Shown here: piece by piece, positions 37,602-46,139 of the stretch
How the letters are laid out: the number at the start of each line of letters is the position of its first letter
Position numbering within the stretch: position 1 is the stretch's first letter
DNA from: Arenicellales bacterium
GTDB taxonomy: Bacteria > Pseudomonadota > Gammaproteobacteria > BMS3Bbin11
NCBI GenBank assembly: GCA_029287915.1
Contig: JARFQE010000016.1
Coordinates: forward strand, 1-59,766
DNA: 59,766 bases
Reading direction: 5' to 3'
Notes under the pieces: generated by a model
The model's database searches: none
Told to the model about the DNA's origin: nothing
Seen by the model: only the letters and a program-made list of their open reading frames with translations
Program-made: the position numbers and the translations under genes

Positions 37602-38226
37602 GACTAGACAACTCCTGTCTGTAATTGCTCTACTTCTGTTGCTCTTTAGCACCGGCCCTGCAAGGGCAGATGAGCCGGTAATTCTGGTACTTGGTGATAG
37701 TATCAGTGCTGCATGGGGAATCAACACCGAAGAAGGGTGGGTGAATTTGCTCCAGCAAAGACTTGAACAGAATAACTATACATATCGCGTGGTCAATGCC
37801 AGCGTTAGTGGAGATACTTCGCGCACTGGCCTGAACAGGCTTGATGATGCCCTGAAACAACATAAACCGGCAATTGTAATCATAGCACTCGGTGGAAATG
37901 ACGGGCTGCGAGGATTACCGATTAGTGAAACCGAAAATAGCCTGTCTTCTATCATCGACAGAAGCCAGCAGGCAGGACTGTCTGTACTATTAGCCGGAGT
38001 ACGTCTGCCACCTAATTACGGTGCATATTACAATTCACAGTTCGCTGCCCTGTTTCAGCGGCTGGCCAGTAAATACAATGTGCCACTGGTATCGAAGATT
38101 TTGGACCAGGTAGCTGATAATCCAGACCTGATGCAGGCGGATGGAACACATCCAACAGCGGAGGGACAGAAACAGGTGCTGGAGAATGTCTGGCCTCTGC
38201 TGGAAACGTTGTTGTCCACGGAATAA
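37600..38226 (+). CDS. tesA: Acyl-CoA thioesterase I / lysophospholipase L1 / arylesterase
   Basis: A periplasmic SGNH/GDSL hydrolase of 208 residues that cleaves acyl thioesters, lysophospholipids and small esters. A signal peptide (about residues 1-23, ending ARA) precedes block I, LVLGDSISAAWG, with the nucleophile Ser34. The oxyanion Gly is in VSGDTSRTG, the Asn in ALGGNDGLRG, and the Asp-His pair in ADGTHPTAEGQ. The start codon overlaps the divergent ABC ATPase start by two bases, so the promoter must lie inside that gene's coding region. Confidence 0.94.
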   Translation: MTRQLLSVIALLLLLFSTGPARADEPVILVLGDSISAAWGINTEEGWVNLLQQRLEQNNYTYRVVNASVSGDTSRTGLNRLDDALKQHKPAIVIIALGGNDGLRGLPISETENSLSSIIDRSQQAGLSVLLAGVRLPPNYGAYYNSQFAALFQRLASKYNVPLVSKILDQVADNPDLMQADGTHPTAEGQKQVLENVWPLLETLLSTE

Positions 38227-38290
38227 TTTTTAAAATATTAATCACGGTTTTCGATTTATTTTCCAGGATCGAATGGAGATCATAGGCTTT

Positions 38291-38318
38291 TTATCTATCA
38301 TCCCTTATCTATCATCCC
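38291..38318. repeat. Two tandem copies of a 14-base repeat
   Basis: TTATCTATCATCCC occurs twice in immediate succession (38291-38304 and 38305-38318), in the gap between convergent tesA and a methyltransferase gene. No function is evident; slipped-strand duplication is the simplest origin. Confidence 0.7.
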
Positions 38319-38351
38319 AATGCTTCGAACTTGAAACTTTGATAGTGGCAC

Positions 38352-38996
38352 TCAGAACTTAACATACACCTGTGTCAACCAGACCAGGTTACTGTTCTGG
38401 TAAAGCTTGCCAAAACCGGCATCCCTGATCCATTTCTCAATCAGTTCAGGGTCATGCACATAACTACGAAAATCAGAGCGCATGATTTTCATCACCCATG
38501 CCGTCATCCCCATCACCATTCTTACATACCAGCGATTGCGTGGATAAGTGAGGGCATAGACACGTTTTGTTTTGCCAATCGATGCGTGAACCAGCCCATC
38601 TGCATCTGGATAACAGCAAACCACCTTGTCGAGAACGGTAACATCGGCATCCATCACGGAATCGACAAGCTCCATGAAATCACCTTCGATATAAGCTGTC
38701 CTGTCATCAAGCTCACGTTCATGCGCCCATTTCTGTGCTTCACAGATCATCTTCGATGCCAGGTCTACTCCAACTGCAGAGGCTGCCCCGTGTTCTAACA
38801 GGGTCTGGTGTAAATGACCAACACCACTGCCAATTTCAAGTATCTCCGCATCCTGAAAACCTGCCCGCTGCAGACCCTCCATCAGCTGTTTCTGTGAGGG
38901 TTCGAATCCCTTCTTCTCAAAACGCCTGCGGTATCTACCTGCGAAGAAGGAAAAAAAACGATTGGCTGAATTTGAATGCGGGCAACAACAGCTCAT
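38352..38996 (-). CDS. Class I SAM-dependent methyltransferase with Cys-rich N terminus
   Basis: A 214-residue methyltransferase. Motif I is ILEIGSGVGHLHQTLL (about residues 52-67), followed by AVGVDLASKMI. The opening MSCCCPHSNSANRFFSFFA has three consecutive Cys and matches a small family distantly related to magnesium-protoporphyrin O-methyltransferases. In those proteins a C-terminal YPRNRWYVRM-like segment also follows the fold, as here (YPRNRWYVRMVMG). No bacteriochlorophyll genes are nearby, so that substrate is not implied. The Cys cluster may bind metal or be lipidated or oxidised. The gene is divergent from the secreted-protein/TlpA pair. Confidence 0.82.
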   Translation of the reverse strand: MSCCCPHSNSANRFFSFFAGRYRRRFEKKGFEPSQKQLMEGLQRAGFQDAEILEIGSGVGHLHQTLLEHGAASAVGVDLASKMICEAQKWAHERELDDRTAYIEGDFMELVDSVMDADVTVLDKVVCCYPDADGLVHASIGKTKRVYALTYPRNRWYVRMVMGMTAWVMKIMRSDFRSYVHDPELIEKWIRDAGFGKLYQNSNLVWLTQVYVKF

Positions 38997-39143
38997 GAAA
39001 AAACACCTGCTCCCTTGAATTGCTGATCATGTTACCAGATATCGACAGTAATGAAGGATCAAGGTTCCGGTTTGCTGTACATTAAAGGCTATGTTTCAAT
39101 TGAAATACGATATCATATCTAACAGCACCTCATATTAGAAATA

Positions 39144-39725
39144 ATGTTTATGATTAATTACAAACAAAAAATCACCTGGTTAGTTAGCCTGATGATGTTT
39201 TCTACTTCGTCAATCAGCTATGCCGCCTTACCAGCAAAACAAAAAGATGGCACCAACCTGTTCGAAGACAAAGACATGACCGTTGTTATTGGATCACGCA
39301 CACCTGAACAACTGGCTGCCTTTTATACCGGCAGGGGTTTTAACCAGGCCTCTATCGACGCCATTACAAAAAAATGTTTCATCTTCGGCATGGTTGATAA
39401 CAAAACCTACGAAGTACTGTGGCTGACGCTGAACGACTGGAAATTTTTTGCAGCAGATGGCTCACCAATGAAGCGTATGAAGAAAAAAGACTGGCTGGAA
39501 ATCTGGCAAAAAACAGGACTTTCACAGGCTCACCAGTCCACATTCGGCTGGACACAATTACCTGAAAGTCGTGATCTGCGGCAATATGAACATGTCGGTG
39601 GCAATGTCGCTGTCGAATGGAAAGATGAGCCCTTCAAACTGGTTGCCACATTCAAGACCGGTGCCGACAAGGGCGGTGAATCAAGGACCATTACAGTTGA
39701 GAATCTGACATGCATAGCAAAATAA
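39144..39725 (+). CDS. Secreted protein of unknown function paired with a TlpA-like thioredoxin
   Basis: A 193-residue protein with a signal peptide (about residues 3-29, cleavage after SYA). ATG at 39150 is an equal start. The mature part opens VVIGSRTPEQLAAFYTGRGF, then KKCFIFGMVDNKTYEVLWLTLNDWKF, then a KRMKKKDWLEIW helix. It ends in a beta-rich segment with a second Cys (NLTCIAK). Two cysteines in an exported protein make disulfide or metal handling conceivable. I do not recognise the family. Its last 16 bases overlap the start of the thioredoxin gene in another frame, so the two are coupled and probably act together in the periplasm. Confidence 0.72.
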   Translation: MFMINYKQKITWLVSLMMFSTSSISYAALPAKQKDGTNLFEDKDMTVVIGSRTPEQLAAFYTGRGFNQASIDAITKKCFIFGMVDNKTYEVLWLTLNDWKFFAADGSPMKRMKKKDWLEIWQKTGLSQAHQSTFGWTQLPESRDLRQYEHVGGNVAVEWKDEPFKLVATFKTGADKGGESRTITVENLTCIAK

Positions 39726-40249
39726 ACTTTTTCATCATCCTGCTAAGTCTGCTTCCTATGCAGGTTAACGCCGATACTTCCACACCGGCACCCCACAAGG
39801 CTGAATTACCGAGGGGCATCATCACCGTCGATGGCCGTGATGCACCGGCCCTGTTGTTAAACGATATGGATGGCAATACCTTCGATTTATCGACAATGCG
39901 GGGCAAATGGGTATTCGCACATTTTTGGGCATCGTGGTGCGGTCCCTGCCGCAGGGAGATGCCTACCATCCAGGCTATTGCGGAAGAATTCAGGGATTCA
40001 GGGCTTTCAATCGTGCTGATCAATACATCGGAAGATGAAGATACAGTTTTCGATTTCCTCGGTATTGTTGCACCAGACATGAACACCCTGCTCGATAGCG
40101 ACGGCAAAGTCACTGAGCAATGGCAGCCGCGAGGCCTGCCATCAACCTACTTCGTCGACCCCGAAGGCAAACTGAGGTATATCGCACTGGGTGGTCGTCC
40201 ATGGAATAAAGGCGAGTATCTGGGCTTCCTGAAAAGTCTGATTGAATAG
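39710..40249 (+). CDS. TlpA/ResA-like periplasmic thioredoxin
   Basis: A 179-residue exported thioredoxin-fold protein. A signal peptide covers about residues 1-21. The active site is FWASWCGPCRREMPTIQ with Cys77 and Cys80, and the cis-Pro region is RGLPSTYFVDPEGKLRY. The AhpC/TSA-type entry is APALLLNDMDGNTFDLS. In this family such proteins reduce disulfides during cytochrome c maturation or copper-site assembly. It overlaps the unknown secreted protein by 16 bases, and the pair forms a two-gene operon. The substrate is likely that neighbour or a shared partner; this is inference. Confidence 0.88.
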   Translation: MHSKINFFIILLSLLPMQVNADTSTPAPHKAELPRGIITVDGRDAPALLLNDMDGNTFDLSTMRGKWVFAHFWASWCGPCRREMPTIQAIAEEFRDSGLSIVLINTSEDEDTVFDFLGIVAPDMNTLLDSDGKVTEQWQPRGLPSTYFVDPEGKLRYIALGGRPWNKGEYLGFLKSLIE

Positions 40250-40367
40250 AGCTAAAATTGATAAGTCCGAAGTTGCAAGAAAAATAGTATCTGAACCAGA
40301 TTTTTCGTAATAACTAAATCCTAAAAAGCACAATGGATATGCTTTCCTGAAACCAGCCTATCTGCGT

Positions 40368-40373
40368 TATAAT
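40368..40373 (+). promoter_or_regulatory. Candidate -10 element of rapA
   Basis: TATAAT lies 70 bases before the rapA GTG, within the 193-base gap after the thioredoxin gene. The -35 region is poor. It is the best promoter-like element in this gap. Confidence 0.35.
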
Positions 40374-40442
40374 TGGCGGCTTCCATTTATCTTTGTTGGC
40401 CTATTTTTCCGGCAGCTCCTTCTCTCACTCAGGAAAATTATC

Positions 40443-43331
40443 GTGTACGATTTTATCCCCGGGCAGCGCTGCATCAGTGATGCCGAGCTCGAAATGGGCC
40501 TTGGCACTGTTTTGGCGGTCGATGAGCGCACTGTTACCATCGTATTTATTGCTAGCGGTGAAACACGTATCTACTCACGTCAAACAGCTCCATTGACCCG
40601 AATAGTATTCGCCATTGGCGATACCATTAGCAGTCATGACGGGACACAAATCAGGGTAACAGCAATCCGCGAAGACAACGGACTTGTCACTTATATTGGA
40701 CAGGATGAGAAGAGCCAGCCTGTCGAGCTTGAAGAAGCCGGCCTGGATAATTTCATCCAGCTAAACCGTCCTACAGAACGCCTTTATAATAATCAGATAG
40801 ACCCGGATAAATGGTTTGAGCTGCGCTACCAGACCCTGCTGCATCAGAATTCTCTTGCCCACTCGGACCTGTATGGCCTGACAGGCTGCCGCACCAGCCT
40901 TATCCCCCACCAGTTATATATCGCCCATGAGGTGGCCAATCGCTATGCACCTCGAGTACTGCTTGCCGATGAGGTCGGCCTGGGCAAAACCATCGAAGCC
41001 GGGCTGATTCTACATCACCAGATATTGACCGGCCGCGCCCGGCGCATCCTGATTGTCGTACCGGAATCACTGCTACATCAATGGCTGGTAGAAATGCTGC
41101 GTCGATTCAATCTGCACTTCCGCATCTTTGATGATGATCGCTGTTTTGCTGCAACAGATGAGGAGATTGCGAACAATCTGTTTCACAGTGAACAACTGGT
41201 CTTATGCAGCGTCGAATTTCTTATGCAAAATTCGCAGATGTTTGAGCAGGCTGTTCACGGTGACTGGGATTTGCTGGTTGTTGATGAAGCTCACCATCTT
41301 GCCTGGTCACCGCAACATGCCAGCGACGAATATCTGATGATAGAGAAACTGGCTAGCCATACCAGAGGTGTGCTGTTGTTAACCGCCACCCCGGAACAGC
41401 TGGGCAAAGAAAGTCATTTTGCACGCCTTCGTTTGCTTGATCCTGACCGCTTTCCTGATTTCGCGCAGTTTATTGAAGAAGAGAAGCATTACAAACCCGT
41501 CGCACAGACAGTCGAAGACCTGGTTAATGGCAAAGCGCTGACAAAAGCAGATCAGGATCTGATTAAAAGCACATTCAATGAAGGTGACAATCGAACACTT
41601 CTGAATCAGTTACAGGCGGCCGGTAAGGACGATATAGCAGGTGCAGTGGCCCGAACTGAACTGGTCGAACATCTACTTGATCGCCATGGCACCGGACGCG
41701 TGCTTTTCAGAAATACCCGTGCTGCAGTAAAAGGTTTCCCGAAAAGGGTCGTCCTGCCAACAGCGCTGCCGATGCCTGACATCTATCGCCATGATGATGC
41801 CGGTGAACTCGGTTCTGCAGACCATGATAACCCGGTAATGCGAATTTCCCCAGAGCTGCGCTATCTCGACAGTGGTAGCAAGCCGGCCTGGACACAACAG
41901 GATCCACGTGTTGAATGGCTGGTATCTACACTTGAACAACTACACCCAGCAAAGGTGCTGGTCATTGCTGCCAGTAGAAACTCGGTTCTCGATCTGGCCC
42001 AGTATCTAAAGATGCACAGCGGGGTCCATGCAGCAGTGTTCCATGAAGGACTGAGTATTATTGAACGAGATCGGGCGGCAGCCTTCTTTGCCGATGAGGA
42101 AACTGGCAGCCAGGTACTGGTGTGCTCGGAGATCGGCAGTGAAGGAAGAAATTTTCAGTTTGCAAAGCATCTCATCTTATTTGACCTGCCACTGAATCCA
42201 GATTTACTGGAACAGCGTATTGGCCGCCTCGACCGTATCGGACAGGGTGACACAATAGAAATTCACATTCCCTATATAGAAGACTCAGCCCAGGAGATAT
42301 TATTCCGTTGGTACCACGAAGGCCTCAATGCCTTCGAGCACACCTGCCCGGCAGGACATTCTGTTTTTGTGCAGATGGAACAGCAACTGATCGACGTAAT
42401 CAAGCATCCGCACATGGGATTCGATAACCTGATTAAAAACACCAAAGATCTACATCACAAGCTTACCACTGAACTGCATGATGGTCGTGATCGCCTGCTG
42501 GAGATCAATTCCTGCCGTAAAAATATCGCGGATGATTTGAAGCAACGTGCTGAACGGCAGGACAAGGAAAATCTGCTACCTGAATACATGGGCAATGTGC
42601 TTGACTGTCTCGGCATTGATTCAGAAATACACAGTGACAACTGCCTCATCATTCGAGCAACTGATGAAATGGTGAATCAGCTACCGGGACTGCCAGATGA
42701 TGGTCTCACTGTGACTTTCGATCGACAGACTGCACTGAGTTTTGAAGATGCACAATACCTGAGCTGGGAACACCCACTAACGCGCACCGCCATGGATATG
42801 GTCACCAGCAGCGAGATGGGCAATACCGCAATGACAGCAATCAGCAAGACTCATATCAAATCTGGAAGTATTCTTCTCGAGTGTATCTATAGCCTGGAAG
42901 TCCCACCGATAAACAAGCTGCAAAGTGACCGCTATCTTCCTCCGACAAGCATCCGTGTATTGATCGATGAACAGGGCAAAGACCACCAGCAGGACCTGAC
43001 ACATCCGTTCATTCTCGAGCATCGTGTGCAGGTCCCGTCAAAGATGGCAAACAAGATTGTACATGCTAAAAAAACTACCCTGCATGCCCTGTTTTCCCGT
43101 TGTGAAGAAATTGCCGGTAAACAGACTCCGGTGATTCTCAAGCAGGCCCATCAGCAGTCCAGTGAGATACTGAGCAGAGAAATTAACCGTCTCGAAGCCC
43201 TGGGCCAGATTAACCCGAATATTCGTGATGAAGAGATTGAATTTTTTGAACAGCAGCTGGCTGCCCTGAATGAGGTGCTTGATGCCGCCAGGCTGAGGCT
43301 GGATGCGTTAAGGGTTATTCTTGCTTTGTAA
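40443..43331 (+). CDS. rapA: RNA polymerase-associated SWI2/SNF2 ATPase RapA (HepA)
   Basis: RapA binds RNA polymerase and uses ATP to recycle it from stalled or post-termination complexes. It is 962 residues, nearly the E. coli length. N-terminal Tudor-like domains (FIPGQRCISDAELEMGLGTV) precede the SNF2 core. Walker A is LLADEVGLGKTIEAG, the DEAH box is LVVDEAHHLAW, motif III is LLLTATPEQLGKESHFARLRLLD (start LLLTATPEQ), and motif VI is QRIGRLDRIGQG. The C-terminal RapA_C region is long and helical. The start is GTG at 40443 with AGGAAA upstream. The ABC-F gene begins 27 bases after its stop and may be co-transcribed. Confidence 0.96.
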   Translation: MYDFIPGQRCISDAELEMGLGTVLAVDERTVTIVFIASGETRIYSRQTAPLTRIVFAIGDTISSHDGTQIRVTAIREDNGLVTYIGQDEKSQPVELEEAGLDNFIQLNRPTERLYNNQIDPDKWFELRYQTLLHQNSLAHSDLYGLTGCRTSLIPHQLYIAHEVANRYAPRVLLADEVGLGKTIEAGLILHHQILTGRARRILIVVPESLLHQWLVEMLRRFNLHFRIFDDDRCFAATDEEIANNLFHSEQLVLCSVEFLMQNSQMFEQAVHGDWDLLVVDEAHHLAWSPQHASDEYLMIEKLASHTRGVLLLTATPEQLGKESHFARLRLLDPDRFPDFAQFIEEEKHYKPVAQTVEDLVNGKALTKADQDLIKSTFNEGDNRTLLNQLQAAGKDDIAGAVARTELVEHLLDRHGTGRVLFRNTRAAVKGFPKRVVLPTALPMPDIYRHDDAGELGSADHDNPVMRISPELRYLDSGSKPAWTQQDPRVEWLVSTLEQLHPAKVLVIAASRNSVLDLAQYLKMHSGVHAAVFHEGLSIIERDRAAAFFADEETGSQVLVCSEIGSEGRNFQFAKHLILFDLPLNPDLLEQRIGRLDRIGQGDTIEIHIPYIEDSAQEILFRWYHEGLNAFEHTCPAGHSVFVQMEQQLIDVIKHPHMGFDNLIKNTKDLHHKLTTELHDGRDRLLEINSCRKNIADDLKQRAERQDKENLLPEYMGNVLDCLGIDSEIHSDNCLIIRATDEMVNQLPGLPDDGLTVTFDRQTALSFEDAQYLSWEHPLTRTAMDMVTSSEMGNTAMTAISKTHIKSGSILLECIYSLEVPPINKLQSDRYLPPTSIRVLIDEQGKDHQQDLTHPFILEHRVQVPSKMANKIVHAKKTTLHALFSRCEEIAGKQTPVILKQAHQQSSEILSREINRLEALGQINPNIRDEEIEFFEQQLAALNEVLDAARLRLDALRVILAL

Positions 43332-43358
43332 AGAATATAACCAGGGATAAACATAAGC

Positions 43359-45275
43359 ATGTTGGTATTTTCGGAACTCTTTCTTCGTCGCGGCAAAAAA
43401 GTGCTGCTTGAAGATGCTAATTTTTCCATCCCAGCTGGACAAAAAGTCGGCATTACTGGTTCCAATGGTGTTGGTAAATCGAGTTTATTTTCGCTGATAC
43501 TTGGCAAGCTGGAGGCAGACAACGGCAACTTCAGCATGCCTGCTGACTGGGTCATCGCGCATGTTGCGCAGCATACGCCTGCTGGTGACATCCCTGCGCT
43601 GGATTATGTTCTGCAGGGAGATCGGGATTATGTAGACTTACAGGATAAGATCAGCGCCGCTACTGATAATGATGACGGCATGATGCTGGCAGAACTGCAT
43701 GGCCGGCTGGAAGACATAGACGGATATAGCGCAGAAAGCCGTGCTGCTACATTGATGCATGGCCTGGGATTTAAACCTGAAGAGATCAGGCTGCCAGTTG
43801 AAGAATTTTCCGGTGGCTGGCGTATGCGGCTAAACTTAGCGCAGGCTCTCATGTGTCGCTCAGATCTATTATTGCTTGATGAGCCGACCAACCACCTGGA
43901 TCTGGATGCAGTGATCTGGTTACAGAACTGGCTTAGCCGATATGACGGCACACTGCTGTTGATATCACATGACCGAGAATTTCTTGATTCGTTCATTACC
44001 CTGATTGCCAATATCGAACACCGGCACATAACACTATATAGCGGACACTATTCATCATTTGAAAAGGCACGGGCCGAGCAACTTGCACAACAACAGGCTG
44101 CACACATAAAACAGCAGAAAGAAGTCGAGCACATTGAAAAATTTATCCGTCGCTTTGGAGCTAAAGCCACCAAGGCTAAACAGGCACAAAGCCGCGTAAA
44201 AGTGCTGGAACGCATGCAATTGATTGCAGCTGCCCATATCGATTCGCCCTTTCACTTCAACTTCCGTGAGCCGGAGAAGCTGCCCGAGCGCTTGCTGGAT
44301 AGCCGTGAGGTCTCACTGGGGTACAATAATATGGCAATACTTAAAGATGTCAGCATTCATTTACATGCCGGTGATCGTATTGGCCTGATCGGCCCTAACG
44401 GTGCAGGCAAATCGACTTTGATAAAGTTTCTCGCTGGCGAGCTGGAGGCCCAGTCAGGTGAAAGCTGGCAGGCCCAGTATTTGAAAATAGGCTATTTCGC
44501 TCAACACCAGCTTGAGCAACTGGTTCCTGAACAAACAGCTCTGCAACATTTACGCTTACTCGACAAAAAAGCCCGTGAATCTTCTCTGCGTGGTTTTCTC
44601 GGTGGCTTCGGTTTTATCGGTGATCGTGTCGAAGAGCCCGTGGCGCCTTTTTCCGGTGGAGAAAAAGCGCGGCTGGTCCTGGCTCTGTTGATCTACCAGA
44701 AACCAAACCTGTTGCTGCTTGATGAGCCCACCAATCACCTTGACCTGGAAATGCGCCATGCACTGTCGATGGCACTACAGGAGTATGTTGGTGCCATGGT
44801 CATCGTGTCGCATGACCGCCACTTGCTCAAGTCTGTAACAGACCAGTTTATCCTCGTTGACAATGGCAAGGTCGAAGCCTTTGAAGGCGACCTTGATGAT
44901 TATGCAAAACGCCTGCAGGGAAAAACAGAGACACCTGCAGAAGAAGTATCAGTGATTGAAACAGCCGCAATTAAACCTGTTGTTGAGAACGGCCCGACTA
45001 AAAAGGATATTCGCCGTCTCGAAGCAGAAAGAAGAAAAAAACTTCAGCCATTAAAAAAGCGGGTTGATCGTTTAGAACGAAAAATTGATGAATTGAATGG
45101 GGAACTGGATTCTATAGACAAACAGCTGTCAGACCCTGCTTTTTATAATGAAGAGAATACTGACCTGATGACATCGTTGATGCAGGACAAGGCATACCTG
45201 GCGAAAGATATCGCGGATCTGGAAGAACACTGGATGCAGGCAACTGAAGAGTATGAAGATGCAAGCAAGACATAG
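43359..45275 (+). CDS. ABC-F ATPase (YheS-like)
   Basis: A 638-residue soluble ABC-F protein with two nucleotide-binding domains and no membrane spans. NBD1 has Walker A GSNGVGKSS, signature FSGGWRMRLNLAQAL and Walker B LLLLDEPTNHLDLDAV. A P-site tRNA-interaction linker of about 80 residues follows. NBD2 has GPNGAGKST, FSGGEKARLVLALL and LLLLDEPTNHLDLEMR. The C terminus is a Lys/Glu-rich coiled coil. The order and length fit YheS rather than Uup or EttA. ABC-F proteins act on stalled ribosomes. It lies 27 bases after rapA. Confidence 0.92.
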   Translation: MLVFSELFLRRGKKVLLEDANFSIPAGQKVGITGSNGVGKSSLFSLILGKLEADNGNFSMPADWVIAHVAQHTPAGDIPALDYVLQGDRDYVDLQDKISAATDNDDGMMLAELHGRLEDIDGYSAESRAATLMHGLGFKPEEIRLPVEEFSGGWRMRLNLAQALMCRSDLLLLDEPTNHLDLDAVIWLQNWLSRYDGTLLLISHDREFLDSFITLIANIEHRHITLYSGHYSSFEKARAEQLAQQQAAHIKQQKEVEHIEKFIRRFGAKATKAKQAQSRVKVLERMQLIAAAHIDSPFHFNFREPEKLPERLLDSREVSLGYNNMAILKDVSIHLHAGDRIGLIGPNGAGKSTLIKFLAGELEAQSGESWQAQYLKIGYFAQHQLEQLVPEQTALQHLRLLDKKARESSLRGFLGGFGFIGDRVEEPVAPFSGGEKARLVLALLIYQKPNLLLLDEPTNHLDLEMRHALSMALQEYVGAMVIVSHDRHLLKSVTDQFILVDNGKVEAFEGDLDDYAKRLQGKTETPAEEVSVIETAAIKPVVENGPTKKDIRRLEAERRKKLQPLKKRVDRLERKIDELNGELDSIDKQLSDPAFYNEENTDLMTSLMQDKAYLAKDIADLEEHWMQATEEYEDASKT

Positions 45276-45410
45276 GACAAAGAATGAGAAAAAAAGTAAA
45301 AACCACGACAAGACTTATCTTTTATCTTAAATCCAATGTGGACAGCACAGCACGGTTCACTTGATTCGCCTGAAGGCATTCAACTGAAACAACTGATAGA
45401 CTGAATATAG

Positions 45411-46139
45411 ATGACCATCCCCTTTCTCATTGGCTTGCTCAGTGCCGTTCACTGCTTTGGCATGTGTGGTGGGATCGTGGGTGCCCTGACCATGAGCCTG
45501 GCACCGGAGATTCGTGCTCGTCACAGCCGACTGTTCTATTACAGCCTTGCCTACAACCTGGGCCGGTTGACCAGCTACACCGTCGCCGGGCTGCTAATTG
45601 GAGCGCTCGGAGGCACCCTGGTAGAGCTGCTGGCGCCACAACATGGATTGCCAGTGTTACGTATCATTGCCGCCGTGATCATTATCGTGCTCGGGCTCTA
45701 TCTCGGCGGCTGGATGCCCCGTCTCGCAGCCATTGAGCGGCTGGGAACGCCGATCTGGAAAAAACTTCAGCCACTCGGTCAGCGCCTGCTCCCGGTCAGC
45801 AGCCCATTTCAGGCCTTCTTGTTTGGCATTATATGGGGCTGGTTGCCCTGCGGACTGGTCTACTATGCACTATTGCTTGCGCTGTCAGAAGGCAATGCCA
45901 TGGATGCCGGGCTGTATATGATGATGTTTGGTCTCGGCACCCTGACACCGATGCTGCTCGCCTCCATGCTCGCCGGCAGGATGAATACTTTACGGAAATC
46001 ACTTATAATTAATAAGTTAAGCGGAGGCCTGTTGATTCTGCTGGGCCTGATATCACTTGTTTTGCTATACAACCCGGAAATACTGCATTCACTGCACTTC
46101 ATGCCACAAAAGGTACATCTACATGAAATCGGAAAATGA
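45411..46139 (+). CDS. TauE/SafE- or DsbD-like six-helix membrane protein
   Basis: A 242-residue polytopic inner-membrane protein of the DsbD_2/sulfite exporter TauE-SafE type. There are about six spans. Paired motifs SAVHCFGMCGGIVGAL at the N terminus and WGWLPCGLVYYALLLA in the middle give cysteines inside the helices, as in DsbD/CcdA relatives that move electrons or metal. The C-terminal tail is short and His-containing (HLHEIGK). Members near cytochrome oxidase genes are thought to help copper or heme delivery; a copper receptor gene lies close by here, on the other strand. Its last bases overlap the sigma-54-type activator by 17. Confidence 0.83.
   Translation: MTIPFLIGLLSAVHCFGMCGGIVGALTMSLAPEIRARHSRLFYYSLAYNLGRLTSYTVAGLLIGALGGTLVELLAPQHGLPVLRIIAAVIIIVLGLYLGGWMPRLAAIERLGTPIWKKLQPLGQRLLPVSSPFQAFLFGIIWGWLPCGLVYYALLLALSEGNAMDAGLYMMMFGLGTLTPMLLASMLAGRMNTLRKSLIINKLSGGLLILLGLISLVLLYNPEILHSLHFMPQKVHLHEIGK

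Noticed and set aside
38352-38996. Magnesium-protoporphyrin methyltransferase (bchM)
   Set aside because: Similarity is to a distant subgroup and no tetrapyrrole or photosynthesis genes are present.
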